DNA from: Larus michahellis
Lineage: Eukaryota; Chordata; Aves; Charadriiformes; Laridae
Direction of reading: 5' to 3'
NCBI RefSeq assembly: GCF_964199755.1
Contig: NC_133897.1
Coordinates: 133,924,125-133,988,124 of the forward strand
DNA: 64,000 bases
This document shows positions 1 through 14,500 of this stretch, piece after piece. Numbering within the stretch: the stretch's first letter is position 1; each line of letters begins with the position of its first letter. The position numbers were made by a program, and so were the translations under genes. Under the pieces are notes generated by a model. It was not told where the DNA came from and ran no database searches. It worked only from the letters and a program-made list of their open reading frames with translations.

Positions 1-3000
1 TTAAAACCCTTACAGCCTAGACTGGAGCATTGAGCTAAGAGCAATTCTAAGGTGAGAGGTAGACTTTCAGAGCAGGAGTTTCTGAGCTACGCTGCTCAGT
101 TAGAAGAGGGCCAACGTTTTCTTTAGTTGTCACTAACTGGGTAGTATTGGTCTGTTATTTTGGCTTAGTAGGAAATAAGATATTTTGCAATCTGATATTT
201 GAACTATTGCGGTAGCCTTGGAACAGGCCATATTTGGCCTTGGAACTGTCCATAGAACTGGCCCAGAACTAGATATGTATATGTTAGCAGATGACAGAGA
301 GACTACATCTCCAGTTTAGAATAAAGATCTAGGATATGCAAATTCTCAGCATGGAGATGGCTGCTGAGTTTATGGATTAGGTTCCCTAAGGGAGAAAAGA
401 CTCTCATGCCCCTGCCAGACTCTTCAAATAGACAGAAATGAGGTAAGACAAATGTCTACCTACTTAAAAGAGGAAAAGATCAAAGATAATGCTATATCTA
501 GTGCAGAATGAAAGCAGAGGTGGAGAGAAGAGAAGGTCTGAGTTCAGTTAAATGTGGTGAAAAGGTGACTGGAACTATGGATGTGGTTGCAGTTTGTTTT
601 GGTCATTGGGAAATCTACTCACACTGCAGGATATCTGTAAGAGAAATAACAGAAATAGATGTTAGAGGTGAGTCAGGTTTGATTTCTTCATTGAAGAAAT
701 TAGTTATTGATGGAGAAAAGTGATGGGATATTAGCAGAAGATAGGGAAGAAGACAAGGAGAAGAAAGATGGGGGAGTAGTGGAGAAATAAAATGAGTAGA
801 CTGAAAGTCGTTAAGTCAAATAGGATGTGGTATATAGAGATAACAAGTGATTTTACTCAAGATCAAATAATTTTTGAAGAGGAATTTGAGTATGCCATTG
901 GACCTCAGTTACCACAGTAAGAGGCAACCTCCTCGATGTCTAGCCCCGGCTGGATTTGAACTAACACATTGGACAGAAGCAGCTGTTGTGTTAAAGGAAA
1001 GAGCCCTCTCCAGAGAGATCTCCTGTTCTGCTGTTTGTCAAGGCACAGTGTGCTCTGACTTCACAAAGAGCTCACCTCGGTCGCGTGGCTCTTCAACAGT
1101 GAGCAAAGGAAGAAAATGAGGTCCTGTGCTTAAAAGCTTGTAGTCCAAAAAAAAAAAAAACCCAAACAAAAAACTACTGCTTTCAGTAATTTTATTACTG
1201 CATTAAAGTCAGGTTCTAATGTTCTTGTAAGTTTTCAAGAAAATAATCACTGCATTTTGTCTATTTGACTTCCATCTCTTTAAGCTATCACAGCAGCCGT
1301 TTCAAGTGAAGAATTTAGAAACTATCGGTAACATTTGGGCAATGGCTAATGAAAGTTTAATTAACACAATACAATATTAGGAACATCCTTTTATGTTTAT
1401 AGGTTATTCACCACTCATTGTCACATTGCAAGTGTGTATTTGGGGGAAACAGGCCAGGTTCTCAGCTGCAGAAAACTGCTACATTACAATACTTGAATTA
1501 AGGATACAGTCCTACTGGGATCCAGCAGTACAGACTCTTGAACCCAGACTAGGGTTGGATTTGAAGTTCACGATGTAGAAAAATGTATTTGTATTTAACT
1601 CATACCTGGAAAGTCCACATATGAGCAAGTCAAGTATTATTGGTAAGTGGCATTCACATACCTATGTTAAGCATTTGAAGGACGAGTCTTCATATTTCTG
1701 AATGTCTAATGATAATTGGCCTCCAAGACTGTGTAGTTCATAGGATTAAGCTCAAATAATAGTTTTACACTGAAATATCACTAATCTAAAAAGGACTTAT
1801 TTGCAATACACCCATATGAAAAACTGCAAGAGGACTTTTTGTATAGCTATGTGGGCTACCGAGTAAGGACTTTTAGTTGGGAACGATATGCAGATGTGGA
1901 TGCATTCAACGGGAGGGAAAAGGTGACCTGCACACCAGCACAACCACGCCTTGTCACTCAGCACACGTGTGATGGAGAACCAATAGGGTATAATCAGGCT
2001 CTGCTATCCCTATTCCAATTCGCTTCTGAAGTCATTAACTTGCACCAGCTCTGGTCTCACTCATGAGGGTATAAATCAGAAATAAACCCAAATCCAGTGA
2101 CACACAGTTCTACAGGGATAAGAGCAAGGTTACTTGTTTTCAGACAGGCATGCACCTTGGCTTTAACGTCCTTGCAGTATAAACATGTTTTCGGGAAATG
2201 AACTATCACAGGTTTTTCTTGTTTCAGTCCAGTTTTGCCAATAGAAAACCAGCCTCGGGTGTGCGTTGCACAGAGGCATGGAAATTGCAGAAGCTGACAT
2301 TATACTTCACACTATTATGAATCATATTTTTGTAACTGGGACAGGAAGAAATCTCTTCAATATAAAGACATTATAGTATGATCGCTCTGCTATTAAAAGA
2401 TTATCTGAGGAAAGAAATACCCCAAATTGTGGCATTGGAATAAGTGATTTATATAAATTTCATACTCAAGGAATGAGCAAACTTTATACTAAGGAAACTG
2501 GAAACTAGAAAATTTAAAGTACTTAATAAAAAGAACAAAAACACATTTCTTGAATAGGCCTATTGTTCTTTAAAATGAGAGAAAATAGTAACTATCATAG
2601 CTATTCATTGCTCTCCATAAAAGTAAAATATTTTTTTCATTATAGAGAAAATCACTGCAAGGATTTAACTTAAAGTATTTTAATTGACAAAACTAGACCA
2701 TTTTCCTACCCCTTGAAATAAAAAAGCTTAAGAATTATATAGGAGCTTAATTTGTTATATGAAAAGACTTAACCTTTTTATCTCTAGAGAATTCTCGTTT
2801 CTCAGGCTATTGATGCTCTATTTCATATACTCCAACGGGTGGGCATGTATGAGCAGGCATGTTAACTTTTTATTATACATTATTTGGGGACAGAAGTTAG
2901 GCACATGATGGCTATATCTTAAAGCAGAGCTCTCATGAGTGTCAAAGATGAGTTTGTCATAATTTCAGCTGTATAGCTACTGTTTCACTTACTGCTTTAA

Positions 3001-6000
3001 AGGTCAGATTTTAAGGTGTCTTTTGGGTGGATGAACAAAGGCAGGGAGGAACAAGGACAGTCCTTTTTGTGTGGCCGGTACAATTGCACTTACTTAGTTT
3101 AAGGAAGGAAGTGAGGTCCGTGACCCTGCCTTGCTCCACACTGTGGAGGGTATGCCATCCTAAAGGCAAACATTAATTGGAAGCCTGTTTTAGTTAGAAA
3201 AGGAAAGACACAAAAATTGGGTGTATGTGAAGGAAGCAGAAGGAAAACCAAGGGGGAAAGCCAGTGGGGGTAGGCAGGTTAGTGGGAAGTGCTGGGTATA
3301 ATGTCTGTGCAGTTCAGGGCGGTGGTGAGGGCAGACTTTGAACGCGATGTGCTGGGACAACACAACAGCAACATTTAGCAAACTTTTTGAAGGGCTGACA
3401 GTGTACAATGCTTGGCTGCAGAACAGTTCTGGATAGATTTGAAGAGGGAAGACTGAGCGAGAGAATGGGCTTACGTTCATCACGGTTCAGGGCACAGAAG
3501 CCCCCCCTCCAGCTGCGTTTTTAGGTAATACACCTTTGAAATGGGTATCTGATAGACCTGTTTTCTGCCTGCTGACCAGCATCCTGGCCCCTATAATAGG
3601 TACTCTCCAGCTGCCCCTTCAAGCTGGATGCAGCTGCTGTGCTTAATTCACCATTATGTACCCTTCTCTTGCCATTGCTGGGAATAGCCATTAAAAACCC
3701 TCCGAGAGTCTATCTTTTCTTCTCTTCCTTGCTGGTTCTGGTTTTGCTGCTGCTAGCCCTCCGTTCCCTCTGGAAAGGGTTTTTAGACACAAGTGTCCTT
3801 CAAGAAATATGATCTCTGAAGTGGAATATTATCTGAAGAAGACAGCTGGTTTATTGTCCTTATCTAATATACTTGTCCCCAAGTACACTTGCATATCTGT
3901 TACATATTTAGGCTTTAAGGCTTGTTTTTTTTCCCCCAAACTGGTTGAATTCTGAGATATTCTGCAGGTGACAAGTTCGCATACTACAGACGCACAATGA
4001 GGTGTGAACAGTTCAATTGCCAGCATGGAAGGAAAATTATTATAACCTGCATGGTTTATAAAGCTTTATATTTGGAAATCATATACTCAAACCCCAGCCT
4101 TCCAGGCAATTAATTGGTGGTATGGAGCCAGTCGAGGAAGTGGATGGCTTTTGGTACTCATACACTGTGAGTGTTTTACTTCTCACATATGTCTACATCA
4201 TAACCAAAAGCATCTGAACATGAAAGATTCTGCAGCATCTTCAGAAACATCAGCGAGCCTCGGTAAAATAGCTGAACCTTGACTCAGCCCCTTAGGAGCT
4301 GTTATAAAACCATTTTGGTGAAGTAAAGGAGAAGGATGGGTGGGAAAAAGAAAAACAGATTTTGTCACTCCCGAAATATGCTCAGATTCAACCTTCACTA
4401 ACCCCATTGTGTAAAACATACTGAAAATTATTAAGAGAAAGCTTGCAAGTGTAAATATACTTATTCTCAATGAAATCAACACCATCAAACTGATTTGTAA
4501 CTATTCCCTTAATACTGCTATAAACTTTACTGCAGTGAAAACACTGGCTATACAGATTGCTTTCCTCTTCCTCAGGATGTGTTTCACCTTTGTGGCATTG
4601 CCACTATAAATCTCATGGTCCAACAACCCCTTGTCTGCAAGTGATTTCAAGCACTATCATAAAAACGAAACAGACAGACTTAATTTGAGTTCCAGACTTA
4701 AGGAAACTCAACTAAAATATTAGCATAATTTCACTGAAGACGGAGGAAATTGTTAAAATATGTGTATTAGAGAGTGTCTGCAATTCAATACACCTCTTAG
4801 CTGGCTCTTGGGTGCCACCCAGTGATTGATTTAACAGCAGGTTTGTAATGGTGTCTGTGGTGCACCACAGGCCACGTTAATAAGCAGCACTGATCACAGG
4901 AGATCAGAAACAAGAATGTTAGGAAGTATAAGGAGATTCATGACATGTTAAATCTGAACCTGTGAATAATAAGCTCTAAGTCTGATGGATTTAGTGCTTG
5001 GAGAATTTCTATGTGGAACAATGCTCCTGGTTGTTTCACAGAGGGACTGACTGATTAGGCAAACGTTGCGCATGTTTCTTCCTGAAAGAAATTATGGAAC
5101 CTTGTACTCCTTTGATTTTTTGTATTTTTTTTCTTCTGAAAATATGTAGTTAGTGTTTTAAGATCATAGCGGTGCTCTGCTTTCCACCAAAATAACAAAG
5201 CCGTTTTCATGCAGAATATCTGCTTTTCTGATGATTGTTCTTTAAATACTGCAAAACCATTGAAAAAAGTGCTAGTTAAATGCTAAAAGGGGTGTGATGG
5301 CAATCTGTTAAAATAGCTGGTCCTGAGGTTAAAAAGTCCCTTCCAGTGATACTGCTTGACAGCCTGCCTTTGTCCCAAGAAAAAGTGGCGTTGCACTGAT
5401 TGCTACGCTGGTTCACGGGTCTTCACAGACAGAACTTGACAACAATTTACAAATATTGATGCGAAAGAGATTTCTCCTACAGGTAGCTATTTAATCTCAC
5501 AGGAAAGGCACAATGATTTCTAACAGCTGAATGAGTAAGACAGCGCATATTTTGCAAAGTGGAGGAATTGAAACAACCTCTCTCAAAGCATGGCTGGTTC
5601 ATCAATACTGGAGTTTTAATTGAGGGATAAGATGTCTTTCACAAAGCGAAGCTGCAACTGAAACTAGAAGGATGGGTTTGGTGCAAAAATAATTAGGTGA
5701 AAGAAGTAGAATTAAACTACCAAAATGGGCCCTTCTTGTCTCAAAACGTATTACCCTTTAGAGTGGGACAAAAGATTACACAGGGGCAGCGCAAAAGAGT
5801 TTTACCCTGTGTGTCAATGCCTGGCTGCTGTGCTACATACCAGCATCTCTGCAACTCTGTTCCCTAAAATAGTTTGCAGAAGCTTAAAATTTTACATGCT
5901 GCTTCTGGTGGTTCCTTTGAAAGGTAGATATTCTCTCCAACCTTAAAGTGAAAAATCTCTTCCTCTTGCTCTTAAGTTCACATTAGCTGGAGTAGGTAGA

Positions 6001-9000
6001 AGCTACCAAATTAATAAGTTAATTAAACATATATGAATGACAGGAAATTAAAGATTGTGGCCCTAATTTCACACCCCGTACAACACCATGGTCTTGTGAT
6101 TTCTTAGAGGGTTTAGCAGAGTTTATTGGGTGAGGAGACAACTTTACCTAGAGATTTAGTATTGGACATCACGTTTTGTACGGCATTTTTCATTTCAGAA
6201 GTCAGTTTAATGGAGTAAAATAGAAGCGTGTTTTGGGTAGGCTAGTAAGTGACCAGCGAGTCCAATGTTAGCACCTTCCCTCTCCAAGCGAAGAAGGAGG
6301 TTTTGAATTGAGTACCTTTGGGCTGCAAGGAGAGAACAGGATTCTGTCAGCCTAATCTCATTATACTTGTAGCCATTACAGTCAAAATGAGTTTCCTCTG
6401 CCTTAGTTTGGGTTGGAGTCAAAGCCAGTTCTCAGAGGAAAAGGGTCATTACATTAAGGTAGTAAGTTACTAAATTGAGCTTCCTATTATACTGGGGTAT
6501 GTACATTCATGTTTTCTTTAACCATAGGGAGATGAGATGAATAATCCAGGTATTGTTCAGTGATTGGAGTCATACATTTTGTTCTGATGAATGAAATAAG
6601 AATAGGCAATCAAATGAAATATATAAAATGTTAATTGTGCGAGAAATGGACTGGGACCAAGATCTTGTTCAGAATGCCCTCACGCTTTGAGAAGATGCAG
6701 CGTTAGGCCAGCGCTTTGTGGCTCAGGCTCATCTTAAATGAAGTGAAATGAATAAATATATGCCATAGTAATCAATATTCTTTTGGCCGTGATCCTGCAA
6801 ACATATGTGAATAATTTTGCCCATGTGAGTTCAATTAGATTATTCATATGCACAGTGTTAACTCAGATATGTGAGTGTTTGCATTATTGGAATCCCAGTT
6901 TATGGATTTTCATGAAGAGCCAAAATCTACAAGGAAAAGCTCAAATACCACAAATGTTCAAGCAAGTATTTGCGCGGAGGAATACAGCCTTGTTGTACTC
7001 AGCGCATGAAGTTGCTTACATACACACCGCTCTGCAAATCAAGAAAGGATAAGTCTCCCATGCCGCAATATTTTAATGCTTAAAATATTTAATTTGATCA
7101 AGCATAGTTAAATATTAATTAATTTGATGGCCAACGTAGAAGCCTTTTATTAAATCTGTAATAGATTTGATATATCATTCCTAAGTTTTGGGCAATTCAC
7201 GTGAATTCAAAATGTCTTTTCATTTTTTTCCCTTTGCATCAGGCTGTAAGAAATTTTGAGCTGTTCCAGTCTAGATTCAGTAGACAGAAATGATGGCTAA
7301 TGAATTTCTAATTTAGATGAATACAGTATTACCTAGCAGTGACTGACCAGTGCAGCACCCCCTTCCATACTTCTTTACAAATGTGAAAACAATTGCAATG
7401 TCATGATTAAAACACATTTTTATATTGACGAATTAAGCATGCAAAAGTATGTGCAAGGCCTGTGCCAGGGTTGGGGCGCATGCCCAGGAGACCTGGTTAC
7501 AGGTGCAAAATGAACTTTCCAAGGGGATGTGCTGATACTAGCGTCCTCTGTTGCCTCTGTCTGTCTTCCTATCAGAAAGGTAGGCATGATGGTGCTTTTC
7601 TATCGTGTGAGGGCAAAGAGCAGAGGCTGAAGGAAGTTCGTTCTCTTCAAGCAGGGGAACAGTACACCTGCCATTCAAGAAACAGTCAATATCCCTTAAT
7701 TAATGAGGGAGCTGAATTAAAAAAACAAAACAAGTAAAAGCACAGGCCACGTGAAAGTCCAGCCAGGGGCCCAAACCACCAATGTTTCACTGAATTTTGA
7801 GTCGAAAACCCAAGGTGGTTATAGGGAGCATAACTGTGTATTAGTTTGATGGCATTTTGTGAGTGACAAAGAGAAGAGAAACTGTAAGGCTGGGAGAGAG
7901 AACTGGAACAAGCCCTGTATGTGACTGACTGAGGAGAAGTTTGAAGAGGGAGTTTTTTAGTCAGGTGCCGGCTTGAAAAGGTACAGAGTTTTCTGAAAAA
8001 AGCCCCTGTTTTCTTTGCTCTTTGGCGCTTGCCTGCAAGGATAAGGGATTTTCTATACTCTCTGGAAGTGAACGGAAATAATTGGATTCTGTTGTCACAT
8101 CCGTCTTCTCAAGTGAAAAAACATAATTGCCAGAAATGAAATCTGTGGTAGCCGCTTGAGAGGAAGGTGACATGTCAGATTTAAGAGGATGTAAGGGCTC
8201 AGATACTACACGGCTGTGCTCCGATAGTATCGACCTGTGTGATCACCACTGGCTCTAGACAAGGTTAGCAGCTGTGCTCCTGCGTTACTCACTCATCCAC
8301 TCAGGCACTGCTGAGAGCTTTGAGTCTTTCTCTCCATGCAGGACCAGGCTAAAGCTGTAGAAAACCTAATGAAGGACTACAGTGGGCTTCCTTCTGTTCA
8401 GGGGTAGTCACAAATACTTCTTGGCCGCAGTGCCTCACCCCAGCCGCATGTAACTTAAATAGGTGTGGTAAAGATACTGTAAATTCCTCAGCAGAATATG
8501 CTTCAGATCAAATTGTTATTAAATCATTGTTTATCCTTGAGAAACACTTTGTTAGCAAGAAACTTTCCTCCTATCTCTCCAACATCTGCTAACTGAAAAT
8601 GCTGAAGTCTTTTTTTCCTTCCCCAGTCTTCCAAACTAATATTGATTTTGCTTCAGCTAAAAATAGTTCAGTGGGAAAATGTCATTCAGAGGTGCCAGCT
8701 GACTAAAGAAGAAAAAGGATAACATCTCATAAAACACAGAGTAGAACTGAAAATTAAATTTTGATATTAGTCTGCTACTCTCAGTGGATCATGTTAAATT
8801 TTACATGCAAGGAAGTATGCACGATAAAATATTGCTGTGATTCCTTTTAATTTTACAGCAGAGGAAAATTTTGTTGGAAAGACTGTTTTTAAAACTGAAA
8901 AAACACAGCAGATTTATTTTAGTTTTGTCTACCAAGATCCATACATTTCATGGTAACTTTGCAGTGAGGCATACTGAAAAGGCACCAAATTCAATAGAGT

Positions 9001-11438
9001 CTGACCCTCACTCTGACAGTTTTTGGGTTAGCTCGGTGTATATTTAAAGCAAGACTCATTTTAGTAGAACACTGCACTGCATCTGCTCCTACCACTAGGA
9101 TATTCACAACCACACAAGATCACGATCCCTATGCCATTAATTGTTGTCTGTGCTGTCTATTGAAACCTTCTTCCAGAACAAATCTCCTTCTCTTTAGGAA
9201 TAAGGCTTCCTTACTCCAGTTGCTGCACCCTGATCTGCCTCGGTTAGTACCTTTCTTGGAGGCAGGACAACAAACCTTGCCCAAACCAGGGCTTTTTCTC
9301 CACGTGGAACACAACCGCGATGGTAACAAAGTTCACTCTGTTCAGGTCATTCCATCAGTAAGTAAAGTGGTTCCCAGCAGTGTGCTGTGTGCCCTGACTG
9401 ACTTTTGTTACGTTTGCTTGGCATTTTCAGCTTTCTCCCAGGAAGAGAAGTAGGCACAGAGAGTTTTTTTGGGTATGGTTTTATTTATTTCAGTGTGAAT
9501 GGGACTGTGTCTGATGTTAATGGTGGCAAGGTTGAAGGAACTTGCATTGCAGGTAAAGAGAGCAGTACAGGACCTTATTTTGTAGTCTTGGAAGGAATTT
9601 TCCTCTCCCTGCAGATGAGTTTTACACTTATGTAGGAAGTTTTATAGTTTTGAAGTATAGCTGTACTGGCAATTATATCGTTGGGTGAAGCAGTGCTTGC
9701 GATATGGGGAGACAAACCCACTTAAAACCTTAAAGATATGTGCTGAGCACTTCAAGTAATAAGTATCTGTGTTTTCTTGGATAGTCTGTGGGAACTTAAT
9801 GCCTGTATTGGGTCACACCAAAGATATGCTAAATTTACTAGTGGCTAGGGCTACTGGCTCCTCTAGCTTCCTGGAGGAAATGTCCAGAGCTGAATGCTTA
9901 GGAATGGCACAGGTATAGAGCATTACTTCACATGATAATGCTCCCTCTCTTATGGCAATTTACTGCTTGGGGACTTCATGAGCTGAAAGTTGAATCTGCA
10001 TAGTTGTACTTAGTAACTGTTGGCAGACGCCTGTTATGTACATTTGTTCCATCTACTTATTAAACAATTCAGATTTTTGATACTTATTATGTCCTGAGAT
10101 AATTGAATACAAAAATGACTTTTGAGATTGCTTCTTTTAAAACCCTGACTGGCCATTTTTCTTGATGTGCCCTAGTTTCTGAACCAGGAAGGCACTCTGG
10201 AGAGTAGAAAACAAGCCTGATGTGCTTATAGCAACCAGTGTTGGTTGAAAGCTACACTCAGGAGTTCTGCATTTGGTTTTAATTAGTCCATTATTCCCAT
10301 AGCTCTGGCATGCACCTATAAATTAGCAGAGTAGGGGGTATAAGCAAATGCAAATGAAGGGAGAAGCTCATGTTGCTCAGTCCTCAATTTAAAGAGTAGC
10401 ACTGAGAACTGCTTTAAATAAACTCTCCAATTATTTGTCATCATAGATGGATTAAATGATCCATTCTTGAACTCACAAGATCAAAATTAATGATTGAAAC
10501 CTCTTGTAGCAATGAATTTATTTGGGATCATCCGGAATGCAAAGCATCCTCCTAATGATAGAGAGATACCAAATATCAGAGAGAAAGAAATGAAGACCTC
10601 TCTCCAGGTTTCCTGGTTGAAAAGTGGATGGGGAATAAGACAATCCCTTCCCACCTTCCAAGGCTGTCACGCACCCAAAAGCAAGCAACATCTTTGTGAC
10701 AGTTCAGGCTCGTGGGACATGAAGGTTTTGCTCCTACTTGGGTTGTTCTATGTGTTTGTTTTCAGAAAGAAAATGTTATTGCTGAACTAGATTTTCTTTT
10801 GTTTGTGCTATTTTGCTAGTGAGCATCACTGCATCAAGGCTTTTTTTGACCTCACCAACTCTGACTGAATTGAATGTCTTCCTTTGGAAAAACTCTACTG
10901 TTTCTTGTCCTATACTATAAACACTGATTTGTTGTCCATGTCCCTTACGATAAGGACTGTAAGTGTGTAAGTAATTTCTCTCTTCATGTATTATTTTAGA
11001 AATTCTTCTACTGTAAATGAGTTGGAGTAAAACCTTTCATTTATGAGCGTCTTCTGTAACATGGCACGGGTAAATGGTTAGCTAGTAACTGGGGCAAGAG
11101 CATTCACTAATTCCACACAGGCCACTGAGTGACTGACAGATGACAGGGACATGCAAGTAAGAAGCCTCATTTCTCTCTGCAGATCTTCAAATCCACTCAG
11201 TTGTCTGTACTCTATGGATTTTATTTCCATGCAACGTTCAAAACCGGAAAAAGTCTGCCATCACTTCTAATCCCATGCACTGCCCAAGCATTTTTGACTA
11301 ATGCTTTCAACTGTACTGGCAGTGCCGAGTGTGAGGATCATCTGCTTCTACACATGTATACATTTTGTTATTTCTGAATTTGAAGGCGTAAGAGAATACA
11401 TTTAAGAAAAGTCACATAACTAGAATAGAGTAAGATAG
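1..11438. other. Non-coding stretch, no gene recognised
   Basis: AT-leaning sequence with stop codons in all frames; open frames reach only about 100 codons and none carries a recognisable domain. A 14-base A run sits at 1147-1160. I see no recognisable transposon in this interval, though very diverged repeats could be missed by eye. One segment, 9431-9552, is bounded by a good acceptor (pyrimidine-rich run then TTTTCAG) and a CAG/GTAAAG donor and is treated as a speculative exon in the findings. The interval is probably intergenic or intronic. Confidence 0.6.
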
Positions 11439-11513
11439 TGTGACTCCCCTGCTCTGGCAGGGAGTTGGACTAGATGATCTCCAGAGGTCCCTTCCAACCC
11501 TATGATTCTATGA
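11439..11513 (+). mobile_element. CR1 LINE 3' tail, severely 5'-truncated
   Basis: About 75 bp match the end of the CR1 3' untranslated region. It contains a CTGCTCTGGCAGGGAG segment, then GGACTAGATGATCTCC, then GGTCCCTTCCAACCC, and ends in TATGATTCTATGA, the CR1 terminal octamer repeat. No coding part remains. Extreme 5' truncation is usual for CR1 because reverse transcription starts at the 3' end and often aborts. The octamer lies on the right, so the element is on the plus strand. The few mismatches suggest a moderately young insertion. Confidence 0.9.
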
Positions 11514-14500
11514 CTCCCCACTATAGCACCAGTGTATTGGTATTTGTATTGAAAGAAGTAAGTCAAGTTATGGAAAAATCAATACTGTTTCCAATAACGT
11601 TTCCTGCTAAAATCAACACCAGGCCTTTTTCTGTTTGTGTTAATCTCAGGCAGCCAGATAAAATAGCCTCTTTTACTTATCTCCTACTCCAACCAAAGTT
11701 GCTCCTACTTCACCCTGAAGTAGAGTGTAGTATACCAAATCAATATCACCAATTATACCAAAGTATAGTATGCAAGAATATAAAATATATTGTACTGTGT
11801 TTAAAGTTGAAAAGGTAAGATAGGTACAAAAAAAATGTGAGGTTAATGCTCATGTTTCTGTTCATTGAAACAGTGTTGAAATGGATGTTTGTCTAATCAG
11901 TTATGCAGAAAACCTGCCCCTTTGAATATTTTGCCTGTGAATCCTGCCTGTTGTGTCCATTTATTAGGTTTGTTGTTCACCAGGACCTACAGCCCATTTT
12001 GTAAGACAGTATCACACAGCTGGAAGATTCCCTTAAAAAGGAAAGGTCAGCTGAGTAGGCTCTAAAGCATAACTTCATTTGCATAGGCTTGGAGTCTAAA
12101 TGTTTACTACTAACACATGTTTAAGAGTGCATTCCTTATTATGACCTACCATACAGAAAGTTCGGAGTATATCTAACATTTATGTTTTTCAGAGGAACAA
12201 AGAACTGCCATAAGGTATATATCTTTCTGTATTCCCAGACCAGTCTATTGGGCACACTTGAAAAGAATGCAAAATTAACATGAATCTGCATATTGTAGAA
12301 TTGGTACGAAAACCCATATATATCAATGCACATGACTTTTAGGTTTATTGAAAGAGTGTTAAAAGGAATGAAAACAGACAAATGTTTATCTGCTGAGTGA
12401 TATTGAGAACTGGCACCTTTGAATGTTTTGGCTGTGAAGGCTGACAGTGATAAATCACTTTCCAACAGCTGTGGACAGCTGTTTAAGTCTGGGGTCTAGA
12501 GAGCTTAATTGGGGAAGTGTGTTATAAAATTAAAGTGCCAATGGCTCATTAAGTTATGTGGCGATTTTGTGCAGCAGGCCAATAACACTGCATTCCAGGC
12601 TTTGGGAAAGGACATGCCTAACTCTCTGTTAATTAAGGGCTTGTTGAAGAATGCAGGTTTGCCAAACTGCAGTGTTTTCATAGGAGAGCATCTGTGAAAG
12701 AAGACTCAGAGGGAGAAGCTATTTACAAGTAAGAGTTTATTGTAGCTAGAGCAGATTTCTAACCCTTCATATACTGATGCCCTGGGCATGTTTACCTTGT
12801 TGATAAACTACTGGGATACCTTAGATGCAGAGGGAGGACTATCAAGCCTCATGTGATAAATAACCATTTCTCTGGAAAGACTAAATTCCTCTCAAAGTAA
12901 ACACATTTATTAAAAAAAAACAAAACAACCAAACCCCAAACCCCAAATGTTGCTGCACCCCACCAGCATAGGGAAAAAAATAGATTTTCCAGAGTAACTG
13001 GAGGATTGAAAAATAGAGATAGGAGGGAAGCGAAGTGGGGTGAAGGAAAGGAAGTGTATTACAGCCACAAGGATTATTTGCAGGAATGTGTTGTCATCTT
13101 TTAAATACTTTATTTACATAGATTTGTTCATATAGCAGGAATTACAAATATTTGGCTATTTTAATCTCTAGCGGGCTACAGAAAATATCACCCATACTAG
13201 TGGTGCTATGAATTGTAGGATGGGAATAGGGAGAAAGCTGACTCCGAGCGCCACAGCTCGCATAATCATTGCAAACGTTCTGGCTACCGCCTGTGCGGAG
13301 TGCAACCAGCTTCATATTCCCTCCTCTCCAAAGCGGTTAGAGGGCCACCAAACCTGCAGAAGATTTTCCCTGTGGCAATAGAGGGCTAAGGCTACAACTC
13401 CACATAGCAATTTGGCTTAGAGACTGGTTGTGACAGGTCAGAATTACCCTGCATGAGCTCCCAAAAATAACTACAAGTACAAAAGTGCTGAAGGAAGGAC
13501 CAAAACATGAACAATACCATCCGAGGGATGATCACACTGATTTATTAAGCCATCTTTCAAGTGACAATGTGGAAATTTGAGACAAATCCTCAATATTTCT
13601 TCCATTTCTTCACCCAAATATTTTAATTCAGATTTTAATTAAAGACTTACGTCAAATAGTAGAACATAAAACTCATTCATACTGCTGCCTTGTTCTTAAA
13701 CTGCTTACTTGCATTGCTTGGGATTTTCCCTGTTCCCCATTTCTGCCAAAACATTTGATAACATTTAACCGGATGCGTTATTAAGGTGGGAAGTTCAGCA
13801 GCTGTTTCTCTGTTTGCCTCAATCCAAACATCCATCTTTTGCTAATAAGGCCAACTGTCAAAGACATCTTGTCTAGAGTTATTAGAGACTTTATATTAAA
13901 GATATTCACACTTACCTAATCATAAATCTAAAATAACCCACTGATTTCAGTGCAGTTATTCAGGATTTATATCAACAGAACCGAGTTTTTCCTGAGTATG
14001 CTTGAGTATGCAGCAACAAACAGGATACCTGAAGGTTTTAAATGAAGGTGTTTTAATGAAGGTTTGGAGCACGGCTGTCATTCTGTAAAATTGTAACATG
14101 ATGGAAAAAGGATGGATTATTTCTGCATATGCGAAGGGAATGTTCTCCGCAAATTGGTTATTGACTGCCTTGCTAGTAGGTTGTATGTCAATTTTATTGT
14201 TAAGTGCAAGACTCATTCTACTAAAGAATTTGAAGCATCATGCTCCTGGGTAGAAAATCTGCAGTTGCTTCTGCTGAAAAAAGAAACTTTGCAGTACCTA
14301 GGTACTGTTTTTAATTTATTGTAGTCTTTCCTGTATAACTAACTCTGAGGAGTCTATTTCTTCATGAGTCTAAAGACAAGCTGATGTGTTCGTTCACACA
14401 TTGCTGTTCTGCGAGCTATTTATTGCTGCTAGGGAAGTGTTTGAATGGATAAACTGTAAATATTTTCACAGAAGGTAAAATAGTCCTTTTGTGGCATCTA

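Noticed and set aside
8342..8405. Possible exon after CTCTCCATGCAG
   Set aside because: The acceptor is acceptable, but no good donor follows and the frame meets a TAG at once after the GTTCAGGGG sequence.
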